DNA from: Planococcus koreensis
Lineage (GTDB): Bacteria > Bacillota > Bacilli > Bacillales_A > Planococcaceae
Length of the DNA: 51,852 nt
Assembly: GCF_004761975.1 (NCBI RefSeq)
Contig: NZ_RQII01000055.1
Span: 1 to 51,852, forward strand
Direction of reading: 5' to 3'
The position numbers and the translations under genes are program-made. The notes beneath the pieces are model-generated. The model ran no database searches, was not told the DNA's origin, and was given only the letters and a program-made list of their open reading frames with translations. Position 1 is the stretch's first letter, and each line of letters begins with the position of its first letter. Positions 24,189 to 33,895 of this stretch are shown one piece after another.

Positions 24189-25718
24189 TTACAAAAATGG
24201 TGTAATGCCTGGTCCGTATTGGAAGCCGGCATAGAAGAAAATCAGGAACATGATAATCCATACAACCAAGAACGACAGCGTATATGGAATCATCAATGAA
24301 ATCAATGTCCCCATTCCCGCTTTTTTATCGTATTCACGCATGAAGGAAAGAACAACGATAAAATACGGATTCAGCGGCGTCACAATATTCGTGGATGAAT
24401 CCCCGATGCGGTAAGCCATTTGCGTAAATGCCGGATGATAGCCCAGCTGCATGAACAATGGTATGAAAACCGGTGCTTCCAGCGCCCATTTGGCAGAACC
24501 GGAAGAAATCAAGAAGTTCAGCATCGAGGTAAAGAGAATATATCCGATAATGAGGTAAATTCCCGTGAAATTGATTTGCGTCAGTAATTCTGCGCCATTG
24601 ACCGCAATCCACGTTCCGATATTCGACCACGTAAAGTAGGCGATAAACTGGGAGGCCGCAAATATCAAGACGATAAAGCCGGACATGTCTTTAATGGAAT
24701 CAGCCATAAACCCGACGGCATCCTTTGAATTTTTAATGACTCCAACAGTTTTCCCGTAGGCTACACCCAGGACCACGAAAAGCCCTAAGATCACCGGCAC
24801 AATCCCTGTCAGAAATGGCGAAGGAATCAATCCGCCATCTTCGTTTCGGAGCGATGACCCTGGCAAAAAGATGAGCAACGCGATTACAGCGAGGTAAGCC
24901 AATGCAGCAAGCCCCGCATTGCGCAAGCCTTTATTCGCTTTGGGATGTTCTTCGGCACTTACGTCAATGACCGTATCCCCTACATATTTGCCAAGTTTCG
25001 GTTCGATGACTTTTTCTGTAATCAAACCTGCTACAATCGTCAAAACAAAAACAGAAACCATATTGAAATACCAGTTATCGGCTGGCGTCACTATAAGTTG
25101 ATCGTCCAAAATAGCGGCAGCTTCCGTCGAAATACCCGAAAGCAATGCATCCGTTCCGACAATCAATAAATTTGCGGTGAAGCCTGCGCCGGCACTGGCA
25201 AAACCAACGGCAAGCCCTGCAAGCGGATGGCGTCCGATTTTATAAAAGACCATCGCGGCAAGAGGCGGAATCAAGATTTGTGCAGCATCTGATGCAATAT
25301 TTCCCATGATCCCCACAAAAGCGATTGCGTAGGTAACCAATGCTGCCGGCGCTTTCAAGATCGTTTTACGAATGGCAATTTCCAATAATCCGACTTTTTC
25401 CGCCAAGCCGATTCCCAGCATCACGGCAAGGACCGTGCCAAGCGGTGCAAAGCCCGTGAAGTTCGTCAGCATCGACGTGATTATGTATTCCAATCCAGCC
25501 CAGGACAATAAATTCTGGATGGCAAGCGTTTCGCCTGTCCCCGGGTGCACAACAGATGCATCAAACAAACTGAAAATAAATGAGCTGACCATAACGGCCA
25601 CGGCCAAATACACGAAGATCATGAATGGGTCTGGCAGCTTGTTTCCGATTTTTTCGATTGCGTTCAAGAAGCGGATAAAAATACCCGTCTTTTCAGCCTT
25701 TTTTTCTGTTTTCTTCAT
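24189..25718 (-). CDS. AbgT family transporter
   Basis: A 509-residue membrane protein with about 12-13 hydrophobic helices. The N-terminal GIFIRFLNAIEKIGNKLPDP lead-in and the C-terminal YRIGDSSTNIVTPLNPYF motif are hallmarks of the AbgT family (p-aminobenzoyl-glutamate uptake in E. coli; export of antifolate sulfonamides in MtrF/YdaH). It is flanked by two M20 amidohydrolases, which favours uptake of an N-acyl amino acid or folate breakdown product. It begins after a 171-bp AT-rich gap that probably holds its promoter. Confidence 0.93.
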   Translation of the reverse strand: MKKTEKKAEKTGIFIRFLNAIEKIGNKLPDPFMIFVYLAVAVMVSSFIFSLFDASVVHPGTGETLAIQNLLSWAGLEYIITSMLTNFTGFAPLGTVLAVMLGIGLAEKVGLLEIAIRKTILKAPAALVTYAIAFVGIMGNIASDAAQILIPPLAAMVFYKIGRHPLAGLAVGFASAGAGFTANLLIVGTDALLSGISTEAAAILDDQLIVTPADNWYFNMVSVFVLTIVAGLITEKVIEPKLGKYVGDTVIDVSAEEHPKANKGLRNAGLAALAYLAVIALLIFLPGSSLRNEDGGLIPSPFLTGIVPVILGLFVVLGVAYGKTVGVIKNSKDAVGFMADSIKDMSGFIVLIFAASQFIAYFTWSNIGTWIAVNGAELLTQINFTGIYLIIGYILFTSMLNFLISSGSAKWALEAPVFIPLFMQLGYHPAFTQMAYRIGDSSTNIVTPLNPYFIVVLSFMREYDKKAGMGTLISLMIPYTLSFLVVWIIMFLIFFYAGFQYGPGITPFL

Positions 25719-25889
25719 ATTGCGCCTCCCGAAGTAAAAGAATTTTTATTCAATTAAACAATATTATATACATCAATTCTGCCATTATTCAACATTTTCT
25801 AAATTTAACTGCATAAAAATTGTTTTCAATTATTCTTTTCCGCTTGGTTCTGCAAGCAGCAAAGGCAAAGGCCAGAGCCCAGCTGCCCA

Positions 25890-27065
25890 TCATTTTTTCA
25901 GTTTTTCCAAGGCGTTAACCGTCACATCGACCATCGTATTGATGCCGATTTCCAGGGCATCTTCGTTGAAGTAAAATTCCGGATCATGGAGCGGCTTCGA
26001 TTTTTCTTCGCCTTCTCGTGCACAGCCCAGCCAGTAGAAAGCTCCCGGATACTCTGCCAAAAAGCGCGAAAAGTCTTCACCTGCCATAGAAGGATCTACT
26101 GCCGGCACCGCTTCTGCCCCCAGCGTTTCAACAGCGCGGCCGCGGATCAGCTCTGCCCATTCCGGCGTATTGACCGTCGCGTCATAGCCTTCAATGTATT
26201 CATAATCGATTTCCGTTTCAAACGCTTCTGCAAAACCTTTTACGAGGCTGTCGATTCTCCGTTTCACCGTTTCTTTGGCTTTGCTGCTATACGTTCTGAC
26301 GGTGCCGTTCAATTCCACCCGGTCTGCGATGACATTATAGCGATAGCCGCCGCTGATTGTGCCGAGTGTTAAGACCGCTGATTCCAGTGGATTGACATTG
26401 CGGCTGACAATCGACTGCAATGAAGAAATGAATTCCGCGGCGATGACGATGGCATCTTTGCCTTGATGCGGCATGCTTGCGTGTCCGCCCGCCCCTTTGA
26501 TCGTAAAAATCAGCCGGTCGGAAGCCGCCATCATTTCTTTGTCACGTATGCCGATCTGGCCGACTGGCAAATCCGGCCACACATGCTGCCCGAAAATGAC
26601 ATCCGGCTTAAACTCATCAAATACACCGTCTTCCATCATCGGACGCGCCCCGCCGATTGGCGTCGATTCCTCATTCGGCTGAAACACCAGCAGCACGCGC
26701 CCCGTCAGCTGGTCTTGCATTTCTTTCAGTTTGAACGCAGTGCCAAGCAGCATGGCTGTGTGGGCATCGTGTCCGCAGGCATGCATTTTCCCTGCCGTCT
26801 TGGATTTAAAGTCGACAGCCGTTTTCTCGGAAATCGGCAATGCATCAATATCTGCACGCAGCGCCACCGTGCCGCCAGCTGCGCCTCCTTCAATGATGCC
26901 GAGCACACCGGTTTTCGCAAATCCGGTTTTGAATGGGATCCCTGCCTTTTCAAGCTCTTGCTGAATACGTTTAGACGTCTCCCATTCTTCCCCGCCAAGC
27001 TCCGGATTCTGGTGCAAAGCCCGTCGAATTCCCTTGATCTGTTCGATATCCATCATCCAACTCAT
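25890..27065 (-). CDS. M20 family amidohydrolase (N-acyl-amino-acid/hippurate hydrolase type)
   Basis: A 391-residue zinc/manganese amidohydrolase of the common Bacillus type (YhaA/YxeP/AmhX-like). It has MHACGHDAHTAMLLG (metal ligands), NEESTPIGGARPMMEDG (catalytic Glu), GGHASMPHQGKDAI (lid domain) and MAGEDFSRFL (last metal ligand). It releases amino acids from N-acyl or N-aroyl conjugates in the cytoplasm. It stands 171 bp upstream of the AbgT gene and may be separately transcribed. The N-terminal start codon is not certain, because Met4 and Met5 are close alternatives. Confidence 0.92.
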   Translation of the reverse strand: MSWMMDIEQIKGIRRALHQNPELGGEEWETSKRIQQELEKAGIPFKTGFAKTGVLGIIEGGAAGGTVALRADIDALPISEKTAVDFKSKTAGKMHACGHDAHTAMLLGTAFKLKEMQDQLTGRVLLVFQPNEESTPIGGARPMMEDGVFDEFKPDVIFGQHVWPDLPVGQIGIRDKEMMAASDRLIFTIKGAGGHASMPHQGKDAIVIAAEFISSLQSIVSRNVNPLESAVLTLGTISGGYRYNVIADRVELNGTVRTYSSKAKETVKRRIDSLVKGFAEAFETEIDYEYIEGYDATVNTPEWAELIRGRAVETLGAEAVPAVDPSMAGEDFSRFLAEYPGAFYWLGCAREGEEKSKPLHDPEFYFNEDALEIGINTMVDVTVNALEKLKK

Positions 27066-27203
27066 CCTTTCCTTATCGCATTACTCTCTTTTCGAGAATA
27101 GCATAAATTGAAAAAGCGATGTTGAATAATGCCAATTCATAAAATATTGCATCATCTTCCCTATATTTCGGAACCCGAATCTCTGCGACCGAAGACCCAA
27201 TTG

Positions 27204-27252
27204 AAAAAGGCTGTCCCGAAGCCATGTGTTATGACCTACGGGACAGCCTTTA
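27204..27252 (-). terminator. Terminator of the Ter operon
   Basis: On the minus strand AAAGGCTGTCCCG pairs with CGGGACAGCCTTT around a 20-odd-nt loop, followed by a U run. It lies 16 bp after the stop of the last terD gene. Confidence 0.85.
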
Positions 27253-27267
27253 GTTAAAACTCTTTGA

Positions 27268-27846
27268 TTAATTTAATCCGAAATCGCTGACCAAAGCGGC
27301 AAGTCCACCTTGATAACCGCTGCCGATCGCGTTGAATTTCCACTCTGCGCCGTGGCGGTAAAGTTCACCGACAACTAAAGCTGTTTCAATCGAGAAGTCT
27401 TCACCAAGGTCATAGCGCAGGATTTCCTGGTTGCTGTTTTCGTTCATTACACGGATAAAAGCGTTTGATACTTGGCCAAAATTCTGTCCGCGGCTTTCCG
27501 CGTCATGAATTGTGACCGTGAACACCACTTTATGGACATCGGCAGGCACGTTCGGCAAGTCCACAATCACTTGCTCATCGTCGCCGTCGCCTTCGCCTGT
27601 CAAGTTATCGCCGGTATGGACGACTGATCCGTTGCCGCCTGTCAGGTTATTGTAGAAGATGAAATCTTCAGGTCCACGTGATTTGCCGTTTTCCGCTGCA
27701 AGGAAAATGGACGCATCCAAGTCGAAGTCTCCTCCGCCGCTGTATTTATTGGTGTCCCATCCAAGCCCGACAAGGACTTTCGTTAATCCTGGATTGGTCT
27801 TTGTTAAATCGATTTTCTGGCCTTTAGTCAAATTGATCGATGTCAT
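27268..27846 (-). CDS. TerD family stress protein
   Basis: A 192-residue TerD-domain protein of normal length, beginning with [17 protein letters not shown] and ending DFGLN. The acidic loops FDLDASIFL and the [10 protein letters not shown] segment are the Ca2+-binding features of the family. TerD proteins act in tellurite, oxidative and membrane stress responses as Ca-binding, membrane-associated factors; in Bacillus the yceCDE genes belong to envelope and general stress regulons. It is last in the leftward Ter operon, 18 bp after telA. Confidence 0.95.
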   Translation of the reverse strand: MTSINLTKGQKIDLTKTNPGLTKVLVGLGWDTNKYSGGGDFDLDASIFLAAENGKSRGPEDFIFYNNLTGGNGSVVHTGDNLTGEGDGDDEQVIVDLPNVPADVHKVVFTVTIHDAESRGQNFGQVSNAFIRVMNENSNQEILRYDLGEDFSIETALVVGELYRHGAEWKFNAIGSGYQGGLAALVSDFGLN

Positions 27847-27864
27847 ATTGAATTCCTCCTCAGA

Positions 27865-28947
27865 TTAAGTAGCTTTGCGCTGGGTATCTTCGTATTTCTT
27901 CTGTAATTCTTCGATGCGCAAACGCCCTTGTTCGCGCATTTTACGGTTTTCATCTTCAATTGCACGGGTCTCATTCATGCCTTGCATAATCGTCTCCCAT
28001 GTCTGCTCAATCGTTTCAATCTTGATGCTCGGCTGGCCTGACATGCGTGCGATATCGACGCTTTGGCGTGAGATATCATTGGCATTTTTCAGCAGCATTT
28101 CGTTTGTTCGGCGGTCAAGTTCATTCATGCCTTCAGCAACCAAACTTTGGCGTTTCGCGGCAATCGCATTGATCAAGCCTGTTTTGAAAATAGGGATTGT
28201 CGTGACGAAAGCGGAGTTGATCTTTCCGATAAGCTTCGTATTGCCGCGCTGCAGCATACGGATCTGCGGTGCTGACTGGTAGGAAACCTGCTTCGCCATC
28301 TCCAGATCATAGACGCGCTGTTCCAGCAATTCGATGGCGTTCTGCAATGAATTCAATTCCATCAGCGCCATTTGGTTGCCGCTTTCTGCTTTGGCTTGGA
28401 CGCCCGGCAATTGCTGCTTCAGTTCATCGATTTTTACATCGCCTGCCGCGATGTATTTTTCCAGCTCCATAAAATACTGGAAGTTCTTGTCATACAATTC
28501 TTCCAACGTTGTAGTGGATTTCTTCATTTCGGATTCGTATTTCGTGATTTCAACGTAGACTTTATCAATTTCCGTTCCCATCGTTTGATACTTGCTGAAT
28601 AATTGTTCGATCACTTTATTGCCTTTATTGAACATTTTGCTTAGAAAACCTTTTTTCTCCACAAAATCTTTTTTGTCGAATTTGTCCATGATTTTGCCGA
28701 GTTGCTTCAGCAGCTCACTGGACTCTTCCATGCTGTTCGCTTGGACCGTGTTCAAGACTTTGCCCGTAAATGCCGAAATTTCATTTGCCGGCTCGCGTCC
28801 AAACTCCAATAATTCAATTTGGTTTTTCGGATTGATTTTTGCAGCCAATTGCAGGACTTCCGGGTCTTTCTTCAGCTGAACTTTCAGTTCGTTTTCGTTC
28901 TGCATTGCTAGTTCTTGTTCTTCCATATGATTCGGCATCGTGTTCAT
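27865..28947 (-). CDS. Toxic anion resistance protein TelA family
   Basis: A 360-residue, largely helical, cytosolic protein of the TelA/YceH family, with long charged coiled-coil stretches (about residues 110-200 and 315-355). LINAIAAKRQSLVAEGMNELDRRTNEMLL is family-typical (part: AAKRQSLVAEGMNEL). TelA is linked to resistance to tellurite, lantibiotics and other envelope stress; its biochemical action is unknown. I use the ATG at 28947, with GGAGGG 7 nt upstream, rather than the TTG three bases earlier. It lies between yceG-like and terD genes, as in the B. subtilis yce locus. Confidence 0.94.
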   Translation of the reverse strand: MNTMPNHMEEQELAMQNENELKVQLKKDPEVLQLAAKINPKNQIELLEFGREPANEISAFTGKVLNTVQANSMEESSELLKQLGKIMDKFDKKDFVEKKGFLSKMFNKGNKVIEQLFSKYQTMGTEIDKVYVEITKYESEMKKSTTTLEELYDKNFQYFMELEKYIAAGDVKIDELKQQLPGVQAKAESGNQMALMELNSLQNAIELLEQRVYDLEMAKQVSYQSAPQIRMLQRGNTKLIGKINSAFVTTIPIFKTGLINAIAAKRQSLVAEGMNELDRRTNEMLLKNANDISRQSVDIARMSGQPSIKIETIEQTWETIMQGMNETRAIEDENRKMREQGRLRIEELQKKYEDTQRKAT

Positions 28948-28968
28948 CAACTTTCCCTCCTTTTATGG

Positions 28969-30582
28969 TTAAAGCCATTTTCTGAACATCTTTTTCACCA
29001 CGGACGGTTCTCTATATGGTTCGTCGTAGCTTCTGTCGTCCAGCCAATGCGTGTCGATCAAATCCGCATCGATCCACCGTTCGATGTCTTGATGCGCTTG
29101 CGGATTGATGATGATTACATCCAATCCGAAAGTGTGGATCAAGGCGATCGCATTGGCATCTGCACGGCTCAATTCACCGTCTTTTTCTTCATTATAAAAC
29201 AAGAGCGTCGGGACGAATTGCGGATAGTCGAATTGTTGGATCAGTTTGATGACCGGATCTGGCAGCGACATCGATTGCGAAAACTGGTACAGCTTCAAGT
29301 CTTCCAGAGACTCTCCCGATTGCGGGGAAAGCATCGGTTTTTCGACGTGGCGCGCGATGGCTTCGCATAACGCCGTCTGCAAACCTGTCGGCAGACGCCC
29401 GTATTTCCACCAATTGGCGGTCTTCATCTTTTCCGGATCCAAGCGGCCGTCTTTTCCCAGCGCTGCACGGTAATGGAATTGCTGATTGCCTTTCCGCTCT
29501 TCGATGAATGGGAAGCTGCGGACCAGCAGCGTGTCATCACGGTCGTCCAGGCCATGGATATTGTCCCAAAAACGCTTGCGGTCTTTTTCAATGCCCATCA
29601 CTTTTGCAAAGACGACGGGAATGATGACGCTTCCACGTTCTACTGCGAATGAGGGCCGAACCATCGCCCGTTCTTTTGCCAATATAAAAGCTTCATCAAT
29701 CGTCGTTTTCAAGCGCACTGACTTTGTTGTATAGGATTTGAATTGGAAAGGTTTGTACAGTCCTGAATCATCGTGATGCAATAGCCGGTCCACTTCCTGC
29801 GTTGCCCGGAAGGCGACAGTCCCAACTCTCTCCGGCCGTTCCAGCGGAAAAGGCGGCACCTCATCGGCTGTTATCTGGAAACTATGCGACGGCAGATCTT
29901 TCTCACCGAGAGCATCTTCCAGCCATTGCTTGCCTTCAGGGTCGTAGACAATCAGATGGAAGCCGAATTTCGCGGCGAATTTCATAAACCATTTTTCGCT
30001 TTCTGTCGTTTCCCCGTACCATAAAAATCCAGGCAAACCTTTTTCAAGCACCAATTTATCCAGCTCCGGCTCCACATGGTTGAACGTCCATTTCACGAGA
30101 TCGGTTGCCACGCGCCGGAAAGAAGAAATCGTCGTGCTGCCGCCAGACTGCTCCTGGAATTCCTTCAACACGTCAATCATGATGAGGCGGATCCGCCGAT
30201 TCAAGCCCGCGTCCTTCAATCGGGGAAGCAAACCCTTGCCATCCAGGAAGGCTACGATGCGGCTAGGGGACAGCCCCTTTTCCTTATTATTCATTTCGAA
30301 TAAATCCTGAAGGCTGCGCAGACGCTCTCCTGAAATCTGCTTATTCAAGTTGCCTGAAAGGCGGATCAGCCGACCATCCGCTCCTTCCAGCAAATCATAA
30401 ATAGCTGCGAAATAATCATCAGTATCCAGCGGCATGCCAAGAAATTGCCCCAGCAGCTGTGGATACGTTATGGTTTCGCCTTCCACTTTCGTTTCCGGAT
30501 GCGCAACCAGCGGTTTAGCCAGCCATTCACCCAGTTTTTCCGGATCCCACGTTCTCACGCGGACCGGATGCAGTTGAACCAT
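28969..30582 (-). CDS. YceG family protein (Ter-associated)
   Basis: A protein of about 537 residues resembling YceG of the B. subtilis yceC-H stress operon. No catalytic motif is recognised. Conserved features include GMPLDTDDYFAAIYDLLEG near the N-terminus and QFVPTLLFYNEEKDGELSRADANAIAL near the C-terminus (part: LLFYNEEKDGELSRADA). AGGGGG lies 6 nt before the ATG at 30582; the frame is open to 30597, but that ATG has no spaced site. It follows the HAD gene by 18 bp. It is predicted to be part of the Ter membrane/metabolite system; the role is unknown. Confidence 0.9.
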   Translation of the reverse strand: MVQLHPVRVRTWDPEKLGEWLAKPLVAHPETKVEGETITYPQLLGQFLGMPLDTDDYFAAIYDLLEGADGRLIRLSGNLNKQISGERLRSLQDLFEMNNKEKGLSPSRIVAFLDGKGLLPRLKDAGLNRRIRLIMIDVLKEFQEQSGGSTTISSFRRVATDLVKWTFNHVEPELDKLVLEKGLPGFLWYGETTESEKWFMKFAAKFGFHLIVYDPEGKQWLEDALGEKDLPSHSFQITADEVPPFPLERPERVGTVAFRATQEVDRLLHHDDSGLYKPFQFKSYTTKSVRLKTTIDEAFILAKERAMVRPSFAVERGSVIIPVVFAKVMGIEKDRKRFWDNIHGLDDRDDTLLVRSFPFIEERKGNQQFHYRAALGKDGRLDPEKMKTANWWKYGRLPTGLQTALCEAIARHVEKPMLSPQSGESLEDLKLYQFSQSMSLPDPVIKLIQQFDYPQFVPTLLFYNEEKDGELSRADANAIALIHTFGLDVIIINPQAHQDIERWIDADLIDTHWLDDRSYDEPYREPSVVKKMFRKWL

Positions 30583-30600
30583 GGGAATCCCCCTCATCCT

Positions 30601-31416
30601 TTATTTATATTGCAAGACCACTTTCGCGATGCGTTCAAGAATTTCTTCCCCTGCTCTGATGCCGCTTTGTCTAGTGACTTCGATATGGGATGAAATCGCA
30701 ATGCTGCTCTTCACTGCTTCCCCGTGGGCAGCAAATAGCCCCAAATCCGCACTTTCGAGAAGGCAATGGTCCAATAACGAATCTCCGGCCGCCGCAACAA
30801 AGCTTGCGTTGACACGTTCTTTTACATATTCCATAGCGCCTGCTTTCGTAATGCTGACTGGCATGAAGTAAAGCTTGCGCCCCTGCAAAGACATATCCCA
30901 ACCGATTTCACGGAAAATCTTCGTGAATTCGCCTAATTTCTCTTCCGGAAACCGTTCGCGGTCGACAATCAGGTAAACAAACCAATTATCGGCCTGGCGC
31001 ACACGCAGTACCCAATCTTCTGAAAAATGCTGCTCTATTTTCGGCATCAGTTCTTCGATGACCGTTTTATCACTGGTGCATTGCTGGCGCAGCTTTTCAG
31101 ACCATTCCTTAATCGGCTGCCCATTTTCCAAGATGACGGCGCCATTTGAAACAACCGCGAAACGAGGCGCATCACCATCCTTAAAAATGCCAGTCACACG
31201 CTCGTATTGCGCTTGCGTCCTTGTTGTCACCGGCAGGAAAAATGCAGATTCCGACAGTTCCCATAACGCCTGCTGGCTTTTTTCGGTCATAAACGATTGC
31301 GGATTGCCTTCAAAACGCTCCACTTCACGCAACTCTGCCTCCGAGACATCAAGCCCCATTGATCGGCGGGAATAAATCAAAGTCTGATCCAGATCACTCG
31401 CAAAAAGGATTGTCAT
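30601..31416 (-). CDS. HAD-superfamily phosphatase in Ter operon
   Basis: A 271-residue Cof/mannosyl-3-phosphoglycerate-phosphatase-like HAD enzyme. Motif I is FASDLDQTL (nucleophile Asp), motif II PVTTRTQAQY, and the C-terminal AAGDSLLDHCLL gives the metal-binding motif IV. It overlaps the upstream StiP-like gene by 4 bp (ATGA), showing translational coupling. HAD phosphatases are a recurring member of Ter-linked operons proposed to make a nucleoside-like metabolite, where this one would remove a phosphate. The substrate is not known. Confidence 0.9.
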   Translation of the reverse strand: MTILFASDLDQTLIYSRRSMGLDVSEAELREVERFEGNPQSFMTEKSQQALWELSESAFFLPVTTRTQAQYERVTGIFKDGDAPRFAVVSNGAVILENGQPIKEWSEKLRQQCTSDKTVIEELMPKIEQHFSEDWVLRVRQADNWFVYLIVDRERFPEEKLGEFTKIFREIGWDMSLQGRKLYFMPVSITKAGAMEYVKERVNASFVAAAGDSLLDHCLLESADLGLFAAHGEAVKSSIAISSHIEVTRQSGIRAGEEILERIAKVVLQYK

Positions 31417-32522
31417 AATTCTTTCCCCGATCTGATCAAGCCGATTGCCTGATAAAATAAGGTTGGCACTTCTTCGACTTCGATGCCTTTTTCTTTCGCC
31501 AAAATCAAGATATGCTGCACATCCGGATTATCGAGTTCCCGGACATACACTTTCCATGGACTGCGGCGCAACAGGACGCGCGTCGTTTCGCCGACGCCTG
31601 GTTTGACCAAGTGGTAATCCCGTTCACTGTACATTTTATCGCCGATTTCTTCCACTTCACGCATGCCTTGCCAGGTCCGCTCTGCTGTTGCTGGAGAACT
31701 TTCGGCGGCTTTTTCCACCGCATCCGCTGTTCCCTTGAATTCAGCAGTTACCTGATTGATGAAATCATTGGATAAGTCATCCTGGAGCAGTTCGGCATAG
31801 AACTTCGCTCCGTGAAAATCATCTTTGCCAACGTATTTTTCATTTAAAATGGTTCGGCTCACGAGCCCGGACACTGTGGCGTTCAAACAAGCGCTTGGAA
31901 TCAGGAAATCTTCCCTTGTACCAAACAACACGGCACATGCGCCGGGATCGGCCAAGACCGCCATATCATCTTTCAGGCTCCAGCCATTTTTCTCGTTCAA
32001 AAGCGCAACTGATTTGGTCAGTTCTTTTTGGATGGCACCTTTTCCAGTCCAGCCGTCAACGAATTGAATGCGGCTTTCTGGATGTTTTCCGCAGATAGCT
32101 TCCATCGCTTTTTCATCGATGCCTTTATCCCGCAGAATCGACACGCTGTAATGCGGCCAATCCATGCCCAAAATCTGCTGAGCGTATCGGCGGATTAAAA
32201 TGCCGATCGGGCTGCCGGCGCGCGCAAGAGAAACCAATACAATATCATCTGTCCCCGCATTCATATGGATGCGGCGCGCCACAAGGCCCACCAGAGAACC
32301 CAAATATGACTTGGTTTTTTCGACCGTAGCATGATACAGTTTTGTGTATTCCTGGGACGGTACGTATTCAATCGGCAGACGCTCTGCATAATGCGCTCCC
32401 GCTTGAACCGCTTGTTCACGTTCTTCAAGTGTACTTTCGGTAAAATCATCTGTTACATCTTTCAATAAAAAAGTGATATCTTCCTTCGAATAGCTTGTTT
32501 TGACCAATCCTGCTTCAATCAT
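31413..32522 (-). CDS. StiP-like protein with PELOTA-type C-terminal domain (Ter-associated)
   Basis: A 369-residue protein resembling the cysteine protease StiP family, found next to PRTase genes in Ter operons. The N-terminal region includes SKEDITFLLKDV and LVSLARAGSPIGILIRRY; Cys and His residues are present, but I cannot assign a catalytic pair. The C-terminal part (about 280-365, LLRRSPWKVYVREL onward) looks like the PELOTA RNA-binding domain. The start ATG overlaps the stop of the PRTase gene by one base (TGATG), so the longer frame to 32564 is not used. Function is unproven; a role in processing an RNA- or nucleotide-linked product is inferred from family context. Confidence 0.85.
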   Translation of the reverse strand: MIEAGLVKTSYSKEDITFLLKDVTDDFTESTLEEREQAVQAGAHYAERLPIEYVPSQEYTKLYHATVEKTKSYLGSLVGLVARRIHMNAGTDDIVLVSLARAGSPIGILIRRYAQQILGMDWPHYSVSILRDKGIDEKAMEAICGKHPESRIQFVDGWTGKGAIQKELTKSVALLNEKNGWSLKDDMAVLADPGACAVLFGTREDFLIPSACLNATVSGLVSRTILNEKYVGKDDFHGAKFYAELLQDDLSNDFINQVTAEFKGTADAVEKAAESSPATAERTWQGMREVEEIGDKMYSERDYHLVKPGVGETTRVLLRRSPWKVYVRELDNPDVQHILILAKEKGIEVEEVPTLFYQAIGLIRSGKEL

Positions 32523-33895
32523 CAGGCTCCGTCCCCCGCTTTCTTGTTCGTCAGAGAAATCCATTTGACAGGCGCTTTTTTCTCTAAATAAGAAATCAGC
32601 GGCTGCCAGTCTTGTTCTAATGTGACAGACTCAGCCAGCAAATATATCGTTGTTATATCAAGCTTATGCACGTTATAGAGGAACTGGTTCACCCCGTCAG
32701 CATCAGGCAAGCTGAATTTCACTTTTTCTTTGATCGGATATTCTTTGGTATCAGAAGCAAAAATCGGGCTTCGCGTAGTTGTTTGGACAAGTGCGTGGCT
32801 GTCCAGTTCCAAAGCAAAGCGGAGCGGCAAATACATATTCTCTCCGATTCCGATTACCAGCGGCTTTTCATTTGCTGTCAGCTCTCCGGCCAGCGCTGTA
32901 GCCTGTTTTGCCCAACTGGCGATTTCGAGATGGGCAGTGCTGGACAAGCCGAAGCGGCCAGTCAGCGGAATATATCTGTGCCCCGTAGCCGATTGATGCG
33001 GCAATGGTTTTACAAATGCGATTTCTTCCAATTGCGCGCCGCTCGTTCCTGATAAATTCTCCAGCTCTCCGTCTTCAGGCGATGAACCGTGCCGAAGTTC
33101 GAATTCTCCATCCATTAAAGCAAGGACTGCGATGCTGATGTTTCGGTCCACTTCAAGCTGGCCGACATTTTGCCGCTGTTTTTCATTTCGCCAATCGAGT
33201 ATCGACAAGGATGTATATTTTTTGCCCGGGAATTGATCATCCAGGGCTTTTATGAGATTGATCAAGGTATTGCCCGTAGAGATCTCGTCATCAATAAGTA
33301 CGATGGCTTCCGCATCTTCGAGCATTCCTTTTGGAGCATAAACTCTGTGGGAAGTCGCGTGGGAATGTTCTTCTTCGAAAACAAAAGATGGAACCAGCTC
33401 GTTTATGTTTTCTCGTGTTGTATGGATATAAAAAGCATCTTCAAAATGCTGGAAAACAGAATGGCCCAATCCGGTAGCCGTTTCCGCCATCCCGATAAAA
33501 ACCGTTTTCTCCGGCAAAGCGACCCGATACTCCAATGCTTTTTTCAGCAAAGCCGGATCGGGAACTCCCTTCCCGATCATGTGCGCCAGCTTTTGTGTCT
33601 GCGGCGGGGCAGGGAGATTCTCTTTTTCCATCAGCAAAGAAGCCAGCAAAGTACCGGTGCCCAAAGCAACGGCTGGATTGACCGCTAAGTGTTTGGCAAT
33701 CAGCTTGCTGACAAATAGGAATTGCCGCTTTTTATTGACCCGAAGAGCCATCGAAAAAAGCGATTCCACCGGCAGCCCCTGAAAAGATCGGTTCACTTTC
33801 ACCAATAATTCCAGAGAGTCCCATAATTTATAATTGTTTTGATAATTGACTTGCTCGAATGTGGTTGAGGACATCGATTGGTTTAAAGTTTTCAT
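32522..33895 (-). CDS. Phosphoribosyltransferase with C-terminal TRSP domain (Ter-associated)
   Basis: A 457-residue two-domain protein. The PRTase core carries a PRPP-binding motif AIVLIDDEISTGNTLINL (about residues 205-222), and the C-terminal domain contains the name-giving TTTRSPIF (about 365-372). PRTase-TRSP proteins are part of Ter-linked biosynthetic operons predicted to build a ribosylated metabolite. The ATG at 33895 has GGGG about 7 nt upstream, so this gene overlaps the 3' end of the HpcH-like gene by 68 bp in another frame. A later ATG (33874) has no ribosome site. Translation is probably coupled in both directions. Confidence 0.9.
   Translation of the reverse strand: MKTLNQSMSSTTFEQVNYQNNYKLWDSLELLVKVNRSFQGLPVESLFSMALRVNKKRQFLFVSKLIAKHLAVNPAVALGTGTLLASLLMEKENLPAPPQTQKLAHMIGKGVPDPALLKKALEYRVALPEKTVFIGMAETATGLGHSVFQHFEDAFYIHTTRENINELVPSFVFEEEHSHATSHRVYAPKGMLEDAEAIVLIDDEISTGNTLINLIKALDDQFPGKKYTSLSILDWRNEKQRQNVGQLEVDRNISIAVLALMDGEFELRHGSSPEDGELENLSGTSGAQLEEIAFVKPLPHQSATGHRYIPLTGRFGLSSTAHLEIASWAKQATALAGELTANEKPLVIGIGENMYLPLRFALELDSHALVQTTTRSPIFASDTKEYPIKEKVKFSLPDADGVNQFLYNVHKLDITTIYLLAESVTLEQDWQPLISYLEKKAPVKWISLTNKKAGDGA

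Noticed and set aside
26463..27101. 212-aa plus-strand frame over the M20 gene
   Set aside because: Antisense shadow of a gene with clear metal-binding motifs.
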